9,781 nucleotides of DNA, taken from Bacteroidota bacterium. GTDB lineage: Bacteria > Bacteroidota > Bacteroidia > Bacteroidales > Prolixibacteraceae. Shown one piece after another: positions 1-6,282 of the stretch (its first letter is position 1; each line of letters opens with the position of its first letter). The stretch is taken from positions 1 to 9,781 of the forward strand of contig JAUYEQ010000193.1 of the NCBI GenBank assembly GCA_030691295.1, read 5' to 3'. A program made the position numbers and the translations under genes. A model generated the notes under the pieces. The model had not been told where the DNA came from. It searched no databases and worked only from the letters and a program-made list of their open reading frames with translations.

Positions 1-610
1 AATGAACAATGGCGCCTTCCGGACCGACCTCCTTTCCATATCGCTCCAACTGAATAATTTTGGAGTCGTTGTATATTGAAGTGTAGAAATTAATCGCCTC
101 TTCGGCTTTTTTGTGCTGATCTCCGGTAAACATGAAACAGGGCACAATTTTTTGTTCGCGTTCAGGTAAAATCAACTGCCACGAAACTCCAAATTTATCC
201 TGAATCCAGCCGTATTTTTCGGCGAATGGGTAGCTGTCAAATTCCATCATTACCGTTCCACCTTCCGATAGTTTTCCCCAAAGCCGTTCGATTTCCTGAA
301 TGGTTTCGCAATTCACAAAAAAGGAGATGGTTGGATTGATTTGAAAAACGGGGCCGCCGTTCAGGACCACAAAATCCTGTCCTTCAATCTGGAAATCCAC
401 AGTCATAACCGAATTTTCCGGCATTCCCGAAGCTTTTGCCCCTTCTTTTCCGTAGCGGGTGGTCGTTTTGATTTTAGAATTATTAAAAACAGTGAGGTAG
501 AAATTTACAGCTTCTTCTGTCTGATTGTTGAACCATAAGAATGGTGTAATCTTTTGAATTTTAGCTCCCTTCTTTATTTTGTCTGGGTCCGATTTAATTT
601 GTGTTTCCAT
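1..610 (-). CDS. Two-domain PhnB-like VOC family protein (partial, C-terminus off the left edge)
   Basis: The minus-strand frame opens with ATG at 610-608 and stays open for 203 codons to the window edge, so the C-terminus is missing. Two copies of one module are visible. The first (about residues 18-148) begins ITPFLWFNNQTEEAVNFY and contains RYGKEG at 52-57. The second (from about residue 155) begins IVPCFMF and carries EEAINFYTSIYNDSKI, then RYGKE. YGWIQDKFGVSWQLI (133-147) is the typical end of a PhnB/3-demethylubiquinone-9 3-methyltransferase-like domain (Pfam 3-dmu-9_3-mt) of the VOC (glyoxalase/bleomycin resistance) fold. Despite that Pfam name, most members have no proven methyltransferase activity and their substrates are unknown. 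No signal peptide is seen, so it is probably cytoplasmic. It is divergent from the GlxA-type regulator at 751, which may control it. The family call is firm; the function is open. Confidence 0.88.
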   Translation of the reverse strand, partial: METQIKSDPDKIKKGAKIQKITPFLWFNNQTEEAVNFYLTVFNNSKIKTTTRYGKEGAKASGMPENSVMTVDFQIEGQDFVVLNGGPVFQINPTISFFVNCETIQEIERLWGKLSEGGTVMMEFDSYPFAEKYGWIQDKFGVSWQLILPEREQKIVPCFMFTGDQHKKAEEAINFYTSIYNDSKIIQLERYGKEVGPEGAIVH

Positions 611-711
611 GATTTCTGCTGTTTATTTGTCTATTAACATTTTTCTTATTTCCAAAGTTCGAACATTTTGGGAATAAGATCAGTAACAAAAAAGTCAAAT
701 TTCGGGGTATT

Positions 712-729
712 TAAGACAAATATGTCTTA
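712..729. promoter_or_regulatory. Perfect 7-bp inverted repeat, candidate operator of the divergent pair
   Basis: TAAGACA (712-718) and TGTCTTA (723-729) form a perfect inverted repeat around the 4-nt spacer AATA. It ends 21 bp before the ATG of the GlxA-type regulator and lies 102 bp upstream of the VOC gene start. Its place in a divergent promoter region fits an operator for the adjacent regulator, possibly autoregulatory. This is inference. AraC-type proteins often bind direct repeats, so another dimeric regulator is possible. No convincing Bacteroidota -33/-7 pair was found on either strand of the spacer. Confidence 0.45.
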
Positions 730-750
730 TTTTAGTAAAAAAGAAAAGAA

Positions 751-1722
751 ATGAAAAACTTAGGATTGATAGTGCCTTACGATTATAAGCTATTGAGCAT
801 AGCAGCAATTCTGGATGTCTTTGAAACCGTGAACCGGATTTACCGCGAAGAAAATCGGGAAAAACCTTTTGTGATTCACATGCTGCGTACACTGGATCAA
901 ATTGAAAAAGAAGGGGCTTTTTTGCATGGCTATCCTGTAACCTCAATAAAATCAGAACTGAAAGCAGACGTGGTTTTAATTCCTTCGTTTTCAACGGAAA
1001 ACATGCAGGAAACGCTGTCGAAGAATCAAATGTATATTCCCTGGCTGCATCGGCAGTTTCAGGATGGAGCTGAAATTGCCAGTTTTTGTACCGGAACGTT
1101 TTTGTTCGGCGCGTCGGGTTTGCTCAACGGGAAACTGGCGACCACACACATTGACGCCTGTACCCGATTTTCAATGGCTTTTCCAGCGGTTATTTTAAAA
1201 CCGGATCATGTGGTTACGGAAGACGGTTGTTTTTATACCAGCGGCGGATCAACTTCAACCTTTCACCTTTTGCTGCGGTTGGTTCAAAAATACTGCGGAA
1301 ATGAAATGGTAATACGGATAGCTAAAATTTTTGCCATTGATATGGACCGTTACAGCCAGAGTTATTTCGGAACTTTTGTGCCCAGCCGTAACCACAAAGA
1401 TGATCTGGTGAAAAAAGTTCAGGAGAATATGGAAACCCGGTTTCATGAGATTGGATCTTTGGACGATATTATGAAAGACATTCCTTCGAGCAGGAGAAAT
1501 TTTGCCCGGAGATTTAAACTGGCAACCGGAATTCCTCCCATCGAATATTTGCAAAATGTGCGCATCGAGTCGGCCAAAAAACAATTGGAACAAACGAATC
1601 AGAACATTAACGAAATTATTGACCGAACCGGTTATTCCGACCCAAAATCGTTCCGGAAGGTTTTTAATAAGCTGGTGGGAATGACTCCGATGGAATACCG
1701 GGAAAAATTCAATGTTAGATAA
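751..1722 (+). CDS. GlxA-type transcriptional regulator (DJ-1/PfpI domain + AraC helix-turn-helix)
   Basis: This 323-residue protein has the usual length and architecture of GlxA-family regulators. The N-terminal DJ-1/PfpI-like domain (about 3-190) starts LGLIVPYDYKLLSIAAILDV. It has the nucleophile-elbow motif ASFCTGTFLFGASGLLNGK with Cys113, followed by ATTH, as in related amidotransferase-like sensor domains. TSGGSTSTFHLLLRLV (163-178) matches the last conserved helix. The C-terminal AraC domain (about 220-320) has a first HTH at GSLDDIMKDIPSSRRNFARR. The second ends in the family signature, with GYSDPKSFRKVFNKLVGMTP at 294-313. The ATG follows an A-rich leader (AAGAAAAGAA) with no true Shine-Dalgarno, as is common in Bacteroidota. 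It is a soluble DNA-binding regulator, probably of its own gene and the divergent VOC gene. The effector is unknown; in this family the DJ-1 domain is thought to sense a ligand rather than catalyse. Confidence 0.92.
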   Translation: MKNLGLIVPYDYKLLSIAAILDVFETVNRIYREENREKPFVIHMLRTLDQIEKEGAFLHGYPVTSIKSELKADVVLIPSFSTENMQETLSKNQMYIPWLHRQFQDGAEIASFCTGTFLFGASGLLNGKLATTHIDACTRFSMAFPAVILKPDHVVTEDGCFYTSGGSTSTFHLLLRLVQKYCGNEMVIRIAKIFAIDMDRYSQSYFGTFVPSRNHKDDLVKKVQENMETRFHEIGSLDDIMKDIPSSRRNFARRFKLATGIPPIEYLQNVRIESAKKQLEQTNQNINEIIDRTGYSDPKSFRKVFNKLVGMTPMEYREKFNVR

Positions 1723-1829
1723 AAGGGTTAGTGAAAGAGTTCCAATCGTGAATAGTTATCACCGGACTCTGAACGGACCATTGTTTTTAACTGGTTGGTC
1801 AAGATGGTGCTATACAACCACGGAAAATT

Positions 1830-2999
1830 CTATCTCAAATTTTTAAAGCCTTTTTCAATTTCTTGTGCCATTCTTTCTAAAACTACTTCAAATGGCGCTT
1901 CGCCGTTCACAATTGCAACATCATGAATTTCTTTGTATTTATCCAGAACAGGAATCGTTTTTTCTTCATGCTCTTTCAATCTCCTTACAATTTTTTCGGT
2001 ACTTGTATCGTAGGGCTTACAATGGCTGGTTTTACTACGTTTGTCCAGTCTGGAAATCAGTTCAAGTGTACTTACTTGAATATCAATGATTTTTCGAATT
2101 GAAGAATTGTGCTTTTTCAGTATTCCATCCAAAATATATGACTGAACCAGTGTCCGGGGGAATCCTTTAAAGATGAAGCCTTTAACCGTTTTTGAATTTT
2201 TTATCTTCTTCAATATCAGGGGAACAACTATTTCATCGGAAACCAATTCACCGGTTTCGTATATCTGAGCGATTTTTTGGCCTAATTCAGTTCCTTCTTT
2301 AATTTCTTCTTCAAGCATTCTTCCCGTCGAAATGTATTCGAGACCATATCTTTTTGCAAGTTCTATACCCAGTGAACCTCTTCCGCAACCCGGATATCCA
2401 AAAATAACCACGTTCATCAACTTCTTGCTCAATTCTTTATTGATGATTTCTTCAATTTGATGTGTAACTTCTTCTACTCCCCGGTATCCGTCAATTGAAA
2501 TATAATTTCCCTTTTCTTTGTAATAATTAAGTACTGGTAGAGTCTTTTCTTCATATTCTTTCAGCCTGTTTCTGATAATAATTTCATTGTCATCCGATCT
2601 TCCTGAAGTTAATCCTCTGTTCAAAAGTCGTGAAACAGACTCGTCTTCCGGCACTTCAATGCTTATCAAACAGTTGAGCGATGTATTTAATTTAATCATT
2701 AAACCTTCAAGAATGTAAGCTTGAATATATGTTCGCGGGAATCCATCAAACAAAAAGCCACTTGCCTGCGAATTTTCCTTGATCGTTTTTTCGAGAATTT
2801 GTACGATAATTTCATCGGAAACAAGTTTCCCTGCTGCGATAATGCTTTTAGCTTCCAAGCCCAGCTTGGTCTCTTCTGCAAGTTCTTTACGCAACAAATC
2901 TCCTGTTGAGATGTAAAACAGGTCGTATTTTTCAATTAAAAAGGCTGACTGGGTACCTTTTCCAGCTCCCGGAGGACCGAATAGTGCAATGTTTATCAC
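1830..2999 (-). CDS. Tandem (duplicated) adenylate kinase-family protein with a degenerate second domain
   Basis: The 389-residue protein holds two adenylate kinase domains; single-domain Adk is about 190-215 residues. Domain 1 (1-190) looks active: P-loop GPPGAGKGT (8-16, Lys14), STGDLLR (31-37), LVSDE, DGFPRT (85-90), a short zinc-less LID with SGRSDD (132-137), and Arg124, Arg134 and Arg145 matching catalytic arginines of E. coli Adk. Domain 2 (195-385) keeps the layout but has GYPGCGRGS (P-loop Lys to Arg207), STGRMLE (Asp to Arg227, Arg to Glu230), KGFPRT (Asp to Lys278) and no SGRxDD. It therefore probably does not catalyse ATP + AMP = 2 ADP and may be structural or regulatory. The start is GTG at 2999-2997: no ATG is available upstream in frame, and it puts the P-loop at residue 8 as in normal Adk. 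The gene is convergent with the GlxA-type regulator. The family is certain; the role beyond nucleotide phosphotransfer is unknown. Confidence 0.93.
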   Translation of the reverse strand: MINIALFGPPGAGKGTQSAFLIEKYDLFYISTGDLLRKELAEETKLGLEAKSIIAAGKLVSDEIIVQILEKTIKENSQASGFLFDGFPRTYIQAYILEGLMIKLNTSLNCLISIEVPEDESVSRLLNRGLTSGRSDDNEIIIRNRLKEYEEKTLPVLNYYKEKGNYISIDGYRGVEEVTHQIEEIINKELSKKLMNVVIFGYPGCGRGSLGIELAKRYGLEYISTGRMLEEEIKEGTELGQKIAQIYETGELVSDEIVVPLILKKIKNSKTVKGFIFKGFPRTLVQSYILDGILKKHNSSIRKIIDIQVSTLELISRLDKRSKTSHCKPYDTSTEKIVRRLKEHEEKTIPVLDKYKEIHDVAIVNGEAPFEVVLERMAQEIEKGFKNLR

Positions 3000-3111
3000 G
3001 AGATTGGTTTTTAATTCACGGGAAAGATATAAAAACTTAGGTAATGATTGAACAAAAAAAAGGTATTATTTAAACATTATTCAGTTCTGCTACAGGTGCT
3101 TCCTTTTTTTG

Positions 3112-3228
3112 AAAATCCGGTTGTTTCAGAAAACGGAGGCACAACCCGATGGCATATTAATTCCGATTTACAACAACCGATAATTTTCCGGAAGACAAAA
3201 AAATCCGGCAAGTTCAATTGTTTCAGAA
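3112..3228. repeat. Pair of direct repeats with the same two sequence blocks
   Basis: The blocks AAAATCCGG (3112-3120) and TTGTTTCAGAA (3121-3131) are adjacent in the first copy. They recur as AAAATCCGG (3199-3207) and TTGTTTCAGAA (3218-3228), with 10 extra bases between them in the second copy. Within the same stretch CGGTTGTT (3118-3125) and AACAACCG (3172-3179) form an 8-bp inverted repeat. The role is unknown; regulator binding sites or remains of a duplication are both possible. Confidence 0.4.
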
Positions 3229-3316
3229 TTCCGGATCAATCGGTATTCAATTAGCGATTTTAAATTAGAACAGATGATCATGCTTAATCGGCACTTTCCA
3301 AAAGCTTCAACTTTTC

Positions 3317-3347
3317 TTTGCAAACTTCTCCCAATCCTTTAACTTCG
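3317..3347 (+). promoter_or_regulatory. Bacteroidota-type promoter for the NikR-like gene
   Basis: TTTG (3317-3320) is followed after exactly 19 bp by TAACTTCG (3340-3347). This fits the Bacteroidota housekeeping consensus TTTG-N19-TAnnTTTG with one mismatch in the -7 box. Transcription would start around 3352-3355 and leave a leader of about 30 nt before the ATG at 3384. No Shine-Dalgarno is seen in the leader. Confidence 0.5.
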
Positions 3348-3383
3348 CTTCAAAATAAATCGAATTTTTAAAGTATTCAAATC

Positions 3384-3785
3384 ATGTCCGTTTCCCGTTT
3401 TGGCGTTTCCTTGGAAGAAGAGCTGTTGACAGCCCTTGATCAGTATGTGACCGATAATAATTTCTCGAACCGATCACAGGCCATCCGCTATCTGATTGAG
3501 AAAAACCTGGTAGAGCAAAAATGGAAATGCGACAATCTGGTGGCTGGTGCCATTGTTCTGGTTTACAGCAATGAAAAACCAGATATCAGAATCCACTCTT
3601 TTGAACTTCAGGTTTCATACCGCGATGTCGTAATTGGCGTTCAGCAGTTTAACCTGAGCGAACAGAATTGCATGGAGATTATCGCGGTTAAAGGAGCATC
3701 TCGCCGACTTACCGAACTGTCGGACAAACTGATAAGTATTAAAGGCCTCCAACATGGTAAACTGATAATGAGTAAAACTGAATGA
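3384..3785 (+). CDS. NikR-like ribbon-helix-helix transcriptional regulator, altered metal site
   Basis: The 133-residue product matches the length and layout of the nickel regulator NikR. It has an N-terminal CopG-type ribbon-helix-helix (about 1-45: VSRFGVSLEEELLTALDQY, then FSNRSQAIRYLIEKN) for DNA binding. A C-terminal ACT-like regulatory domain (about 52-133) follows, with NCMEIIAVKG and GLQHGKLIM matching the family's DDCLEI..LKG and GVRHGHL. Aligned by eye to E. coli NikR, the nickel ligands His76, His87 and His89 fall on Val77, Gln88 and Asn90, and only Cys95 is kept (Cys96). It is therefore probably not a classical nickel sensor and may bind another ligand or none. It should act as a tetrameric cytoplasmic DNA-binding protein. 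It has its own promoter and terminator, so it is monocistronic; the exporter operon starts 335 bp downstream and is one possible target. Confidence 0.88.
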   Translation: MSVSRFGVSLEEELLTALDQYVTDNNFSNRSQAIRYLIEKNLVEQKWKCDNLVAGAIVLVYSNEKPDIRIHSFELQVSYRDVVIGVQQFNLSEQNCMEIIAVKGASRRLTELSDKLISIKGLQHGKLIMSKTE

Positions 3786-3823
3786 TTTTACTTCAGGATA
3801 AGAAATTTTACTTTAAAAAAATT

Positions 3824-3858
3824 AAAGGGATGGACATTAAGTTGTTCCATCCCTTTTT
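3824..3858 (+). terminator. Strong intrinsic terminator of the NikR-like gene
   Basis: AAAGGGATGGA (3824-3834) pairs perfectly with TCCATCCCTTT (3846-3856) across an 11-nt loop. The 3' arm ends in a run of five T (3854-3858). It begins 38 bp after the stop codon of the RHH gene. The stem is GC-rich at its centre and needs no mismatches, so this is a convincing rho-independent terminator. It separates the regulator from the exporter operon. Confidence 0.9.
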
Positions 3859-3928
3859 AATGGGTTAAATTTTCCAAAAAATTATTAATTCCTGTAACGT
3901 TTCGTTTGACAATTCGTCATACTTCGGT

Positions 3929-3979
3929 GTAAAGAAAATTCAGAAACAGCAAACAGAATGGCCAGCAATTTTGATTTAC
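3929..3979. promoter_or_regulatory. Imperfect long-armed inverted repeat in the exporter operon leader
   Basis: GTAAAGAAAATT (3929-3940) and AATTTTGATTTAC (3967-3979) are complementary except for a G versus GA internal mismatch. They are separated by 26 nt. The repeat lies in the 262-bp gap between the RHH terminator and the ATPase gene, the only place for the exporter promoter. It could be a split operator or an AT-rich leader hairpin. No clear -33/-7 promoter pair was found in this gap, so the operon promoter is not located. Confidence 0.3.
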
Positions 3980-4120
3980 CGGTGTTTTGTGCGTGTTTAT
4001 TCCTTTAAAACTGACTTTTTAACCGTTTTACAGATTGAAACCGACCATTCATCGAAATAAATAGGATTGGAAAACCATTATAACCGAATTTTGAACAGAA
4101 AACTAACAGAAAACAATGCC

Positions 4121-4846
4121 ATGATCAGATTAAACAACATTCACAAATCCTATGTAATGGGAAACAGCAGTCTCCATGTTCTGAAAGGCATCGACCTTCA
4201 TATAGAACAGGGCGACTTTGTTTCCATCATGGGTTCCTCCGGTTCAGGGAAATCAACCCTTTTGAACATTTTGGGGATGCTCGACAATTATGACAACGGA
4301 TCTTACCATTTATCAGGAAACCTCATTGCAAACATGAGCGAAAAAAGGGCCGCTAAACTACGCAATGAGCTGGTGGGTTTTGTATTCCAATCTTTTAACC
4401 TGATTTCGTTTAAAAACGCGATGGAAAACGTGGCACTTCCACTTTATTACAAGGGAGTTCCCAGGAAAAAGCGAAACCTGATTGCCATGGAATACCTCGA
4501 AAAACTTGGGCTGAAGGATTGGGCGAACCACATGCCCAATGAAATGTCGGGCGGACAGAAACAGCGTGTAGCCATTGCCCGTGCCTTAATTTCGAAACCA
4601 AAGATTATTCTGGCCGATGAGCCTACCGGAGCATTGGATTCAGCCACCTCCTACGAAGTGATGGACATCCTGCGGGAAATTAACGATGACGGAATTACGG
4701 TAATCATTGTTACACATGAACACGACATTGCTGCCATGACTCGTCAGATCATCCGGTTGAACGACGGACGGATTCATGAAATTATCCGAAACGGTGAACT
4801 GAAAAATTTCCAGAAAAGTTACATCCACGGACTCGAAACCGCTTAA
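4121..4846 (+). CDS. MacB/LolD-type ABC transporter ATP-binding protein
   Basis: This 241-residue stand-alone ATPase has every ABC motif: Walker A GSSGSGKST (38-46, Lys44), Q-loop FQSFNLI (Gln90), signature MSGGQKQR (142-149), Walker B IILADEP (Asp166, Glu167), D-loop GALDS, and H-loop VTHEHD (His199). The start MIRLNNIHKSYVMG is typical of MacB/LolD/FtsE-type subunits. An in-frame TTG at 4067 would add 18 unconserved residues, so ATG 4121 is chosen. In this family the ATPase dimer drives a mechanical movement of the permeases that pushes substrate through a TolC channel, rather than moving it across the inner membrane. It acts at the cytoplasmic face of the inner membrane with the two permeases that follow; the next gene begins 10 bp after its stop. 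Macrolide, peptide, lipid or other cargo cannot be told apart from the sequence. Confidence 0.94.
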   Translation: MIRLNNIHKSYVMGNSSLHVLKGIDLHIEQGDFVSIMGSSGSGKSTLLNILGMLDNYDNGSYHLSGNLIANMSEKRAAKLRNELVGFVFQSFNLISFKNAMENVALPLYYKGVPRKKRNLIAMEYLEKLGLKDWANHMPNEMSGGQKQRVAIARALISKPKIILADEPTGALDSATSYEVMDILREINDDGITVIIVTHEHDIAAMTRQIIRLNDGRIHEIIRNGELKNFQKSYIHGLETA

Positions 4847-4856
4847 TCCTGAAACA

Positions 4857-6113
4857 ATGTTTGATATCGACAAATGGCAGGAAATTCTTGCCACTATCAA
4901 AAAAAATAAGATGCGGACGTTCCTCACCGGATTTTCTGTCGCCTGGGGAATTTTTATGCTGATGATTTTGTTGGGCTCCGGAAATGGTTTAAGCAACGGT
5001 GTAGCCAACAATTTCATGAACGATGCCGTAAATGCCATGTGGATCTGGCGAGGAGAAACTACTATACCTTATCAGGGAATGAAAAGCGGTCGTCCCATTC
5101 AATTTCAAAATCAGGATCAGGAAATCGTGCAGAAAGTTTCGGGAGTTGGAGTTTCCTCCGGACGATATTTTATGGGCAATACCCGATATTCATACTTAAA
5201 GGAATCGGGCGAATATACCACCATCACCTGTCAGCCTGCATTAAAGGAAGTTGAAAACCTTATTCTGAATGAAGGCCGATTCATTAATCAACTTGATATA
5301 CTACAAAAAAGAAAAGTTGTGGTCATTGGTGCTGATATTAAAACCGCTCTTTTCAAAGATTCCGTTGCATTGGGCGAATACGTAAATGTAAACATGGTGC
5401 CATTTAAAGTGATAGGTATTTGCACCGAACCCGGATCGACCCGGAACCGGAATGCATATATGCCGCTTTCCACAGCCCAAATGATTTTTAGCGGCTCGAA
5501 TCAGCTTCATAACCTGGCGCTTACAATTAACGCAACTACTCTTGAGGAAAGTCGGGCCATTGAAGAGCAGATCAGAAACGTTCTTGGCAGGCAGCATAAA
5601 TTTGATCCTAAAGATGAAGGCGCTATTGGTTTATACAACAAGCTGGAAAACTATATTCAAACCATGAAAATATTTCAGGCCATTAAGATCTTCATCTGGA
5701 TTATCGGGGTAGGAACCTTAATTGCCGGAATTGTTGGAGTGAGTAACATTATGCTGATTGTTGTAAAGGAACGCACCAAAGAAATTGGTATTCGTAAAGC
5801 AATTGGTGCAAGTCCGTCTTCTGTAATTGGTTTGATTATGCTTGAATCAATTATGATTACCACCATTGCCGGATACATAGGGTTGGTTTTAGGGACAGGC
5901 CTGATGGAACTGATCAATTATGGTATGATGATGCAATCTACAGGACCAGTGTCAGAAGAACAGGGAGGAACCATGTTTATGAACCCAACGGTTGATATCA
6001 ACATAGCAATCTATTCGACCATGCTGCTTATCATTGCCGGTGCTATTGCAGGATATATACCGGCCAAACGAGCTGCAAGTATAAGACCAATTGTTGCCCT
6101 TCGCGACGAATAG
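4857..6113 (+). CDS. MacB/FtsX-family ABC transporter permease (first of two)
   Basis: The 418-residue protein has the MacB permease topology. After a short cytoplasmic N-terminus (KKNKMRTF) there is one membrane helix (about 22-40, with WGIFMLMILLG). A large periplasmic MacB-type domain (about 41-275) follows, including EGRFINQLDILQKRKVVVIG. Three C-terminal membrane helices lie at about 277-302, 323-352 and 383-402. The cytoplasmic loop KERTKEIGIRKAIGAS (304-319) is the conserved FtsX coupling segment that contacts the ATPase, and IPAKRAASIRPIVALRDE ends the family domain. It has no fused ATPase, unlike E. coli MacB; the ATPase is the gene 10 bp upstream. It resembles the second permease at 6283 over its whole length, so the two probably form a heterodimer in the inner membrane. 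Confidence 0.93.
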   Translation: MFDIDKWQEILATIKKNKMRTFLTGFSVAWGIFMLMILLGSGNGLSNGVANNFMNDAVNAMWIWRGETTIPYQGMKSGRPIQFQNQDQEIVQKVSGVGVSSGRYFMGNTRYSYLKESGEYTTITCQPALKEVENLILNEGRFINQLDILQKRKVVVIGADIKTALFKDSVALGEYVNVNMVPFKVIGICTEPGSTRNRNAYMPLSTAQMIFSGSNQLHNLALTINATTLEESRAIEEQIRNVLGRQHKFDPKDEGAIGLYNKLENYIQTMKIFQAIKIFIWIIGVGTLIAGIVGVSNIMLIVVKERTKEIGIRKAIGASPSSVIGLIMLESIMITTIAGYIGLVLGTGLMELINYGMMMQSTGPVSEEQGGTMFMNPTVDINIAIYSTMLLIIAGAIAGYIPAKRAASIRPIVALRDE

Positions 6114-6127
6114 AGGCTCCACCCAAA

Positions 6128-6146
6128 CCCTCCCCAAAAGGGAGGG
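6128..6146 (+). repeat. GC-rich hairpin between the two permease genes
   Basis: CCCTCCC (6128-6134) and GGGAGGG (6140-6146) form a perfect 7-bp stem with loop CAAAA, 14 bp after the stop of the first permease. Flanking AAA and TTT can extend it with one bulged A. Only ATTT follows, not a proper T-run, so it is a weak terminator at best. It may stabilise the upstream mRNA end, attenuate the downstream genes, or be a REP-like intergenic palindrome. CCTCCCC (6129-6135) is also complementary to the Shine-Dalgarno region of the next gene. Confidence 0.6.
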
Positions 6147-6185
6147 ATTTAAGAAAAGAAGAGCATTAAAAACGAATTTTCAAAT

Positions 6186-6220
6186 ATCCAATAATGAATA
6201 ATCAATACTCAATAACCAAG
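6186..6220. repeat. Five tandem degenerate heptamers (consensus AATCAAT)
   Basis: ATCCAAT, AATGAAT, AATCAAT, ACTCAAT and AACCAAG tile 35 bp without gaps. Each differs from AATCAAT by at most two bases. The array sits in the non-coding gap between the permease genes. It looks like a short intergenic tandem repeat, and I have a general impression that similar AATAATCAATA-type stretches occur in spacers of related bacteria. That was not searched. Confidence 0.5.
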
Positions 6221-6267
6221 ACTGTTTCCATCTCAGCAGTCTTTAATCATCCTTCCATGGAGGGGCA

Positions 6268-6277
6268 GAGGGGGAGG
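6268..6277 (+). promoter_or_regulatory. Unusually strong Shine-Dalgarno site of the second permease
   Basis: The purine run GAGGGGGAGG contains GGAGG (6273-6277), complementary to the usual 16S anti-Shine-Dalgarno CCTCC, 5 nt before the ATG at 6283. The other genes here have A-rich leaders without such a site, as is normal for Bacteroidota. This site fixes the start of the second permease, and it could be masked by pairing with CCTCCCC at 6129-6135. Confidence 0.5.
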
Positions 6278-6282
6278 CTTTT

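Larger units (their letters stand above)
3000..3383. other. 384-bp stretch without a supported gene between the kinase and the RHH regulator
   Basis: This lies between the start of the minus-strand kinase gene and the start of the plus-strand RHH gene, so it should hold promoters for both. A plus-strand open frame at 3048-3254 (68 codons) begins with TTG, has no recognisable motif or ribosome-binding site, and is not called. The stretch contains a repeated CCGG/TTGTTTCAGAA pattern (3112-3228) and a good promoter for the RHH gene (3317-3347). It could be a decayed gene or a long regulatory region; the sequence does not decide. Confidence 0.5.

Noticed and set aside
695..994. Minus-strand open frame of 99 codons across the regulator start
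   Set aside because: It is antisense to the well-supported GlxA-type gene and its operator region, with no family resemblance.
1776..1820. Possible bidirectional terminator between the two convergent genes
   Set aside because: Only weak, mutually exclusive stems are present (GACCA/TGGTC and TGGTTG/CAACCA) with long loops and no following T-run.
3022..3056. Promoter for the tandem kinase gene on the minus strand (TTTG and TATCTTTC)
   Set aside because: The boxes are 23 bp apart rather than about 19, and the -7 box has a mismatch at the key G; not strong enough to call.
3048..3254. 68-codon plus-strand open frame
   Set aside because: It starts with TTG, has no ribosome-binding site or recognisable motif, and overlaps the repeated blocks of the spacer.
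3917..3922. TCATAC, identical to an E. coli NikR half-site, upstream of the exporter operon
   Set aside because: A partner GTATGA at the right distance is absent (only GTAACG at 3894-3899), and a single 6-mer is expected by chance.
4067..4120. Upstream extension of the ATPase from a TTG codon
   Set aside because: The 18 extra residues match nothing in the family; ATG 4121 gives the typical MIRLNNIHKSY start.
4640..5038. Minus-strand open frame of 132 codons under the ATPase-permease junction
   Set aside because: It is a shadow of two strongly supported plus-strand genes and shows no domain motif.
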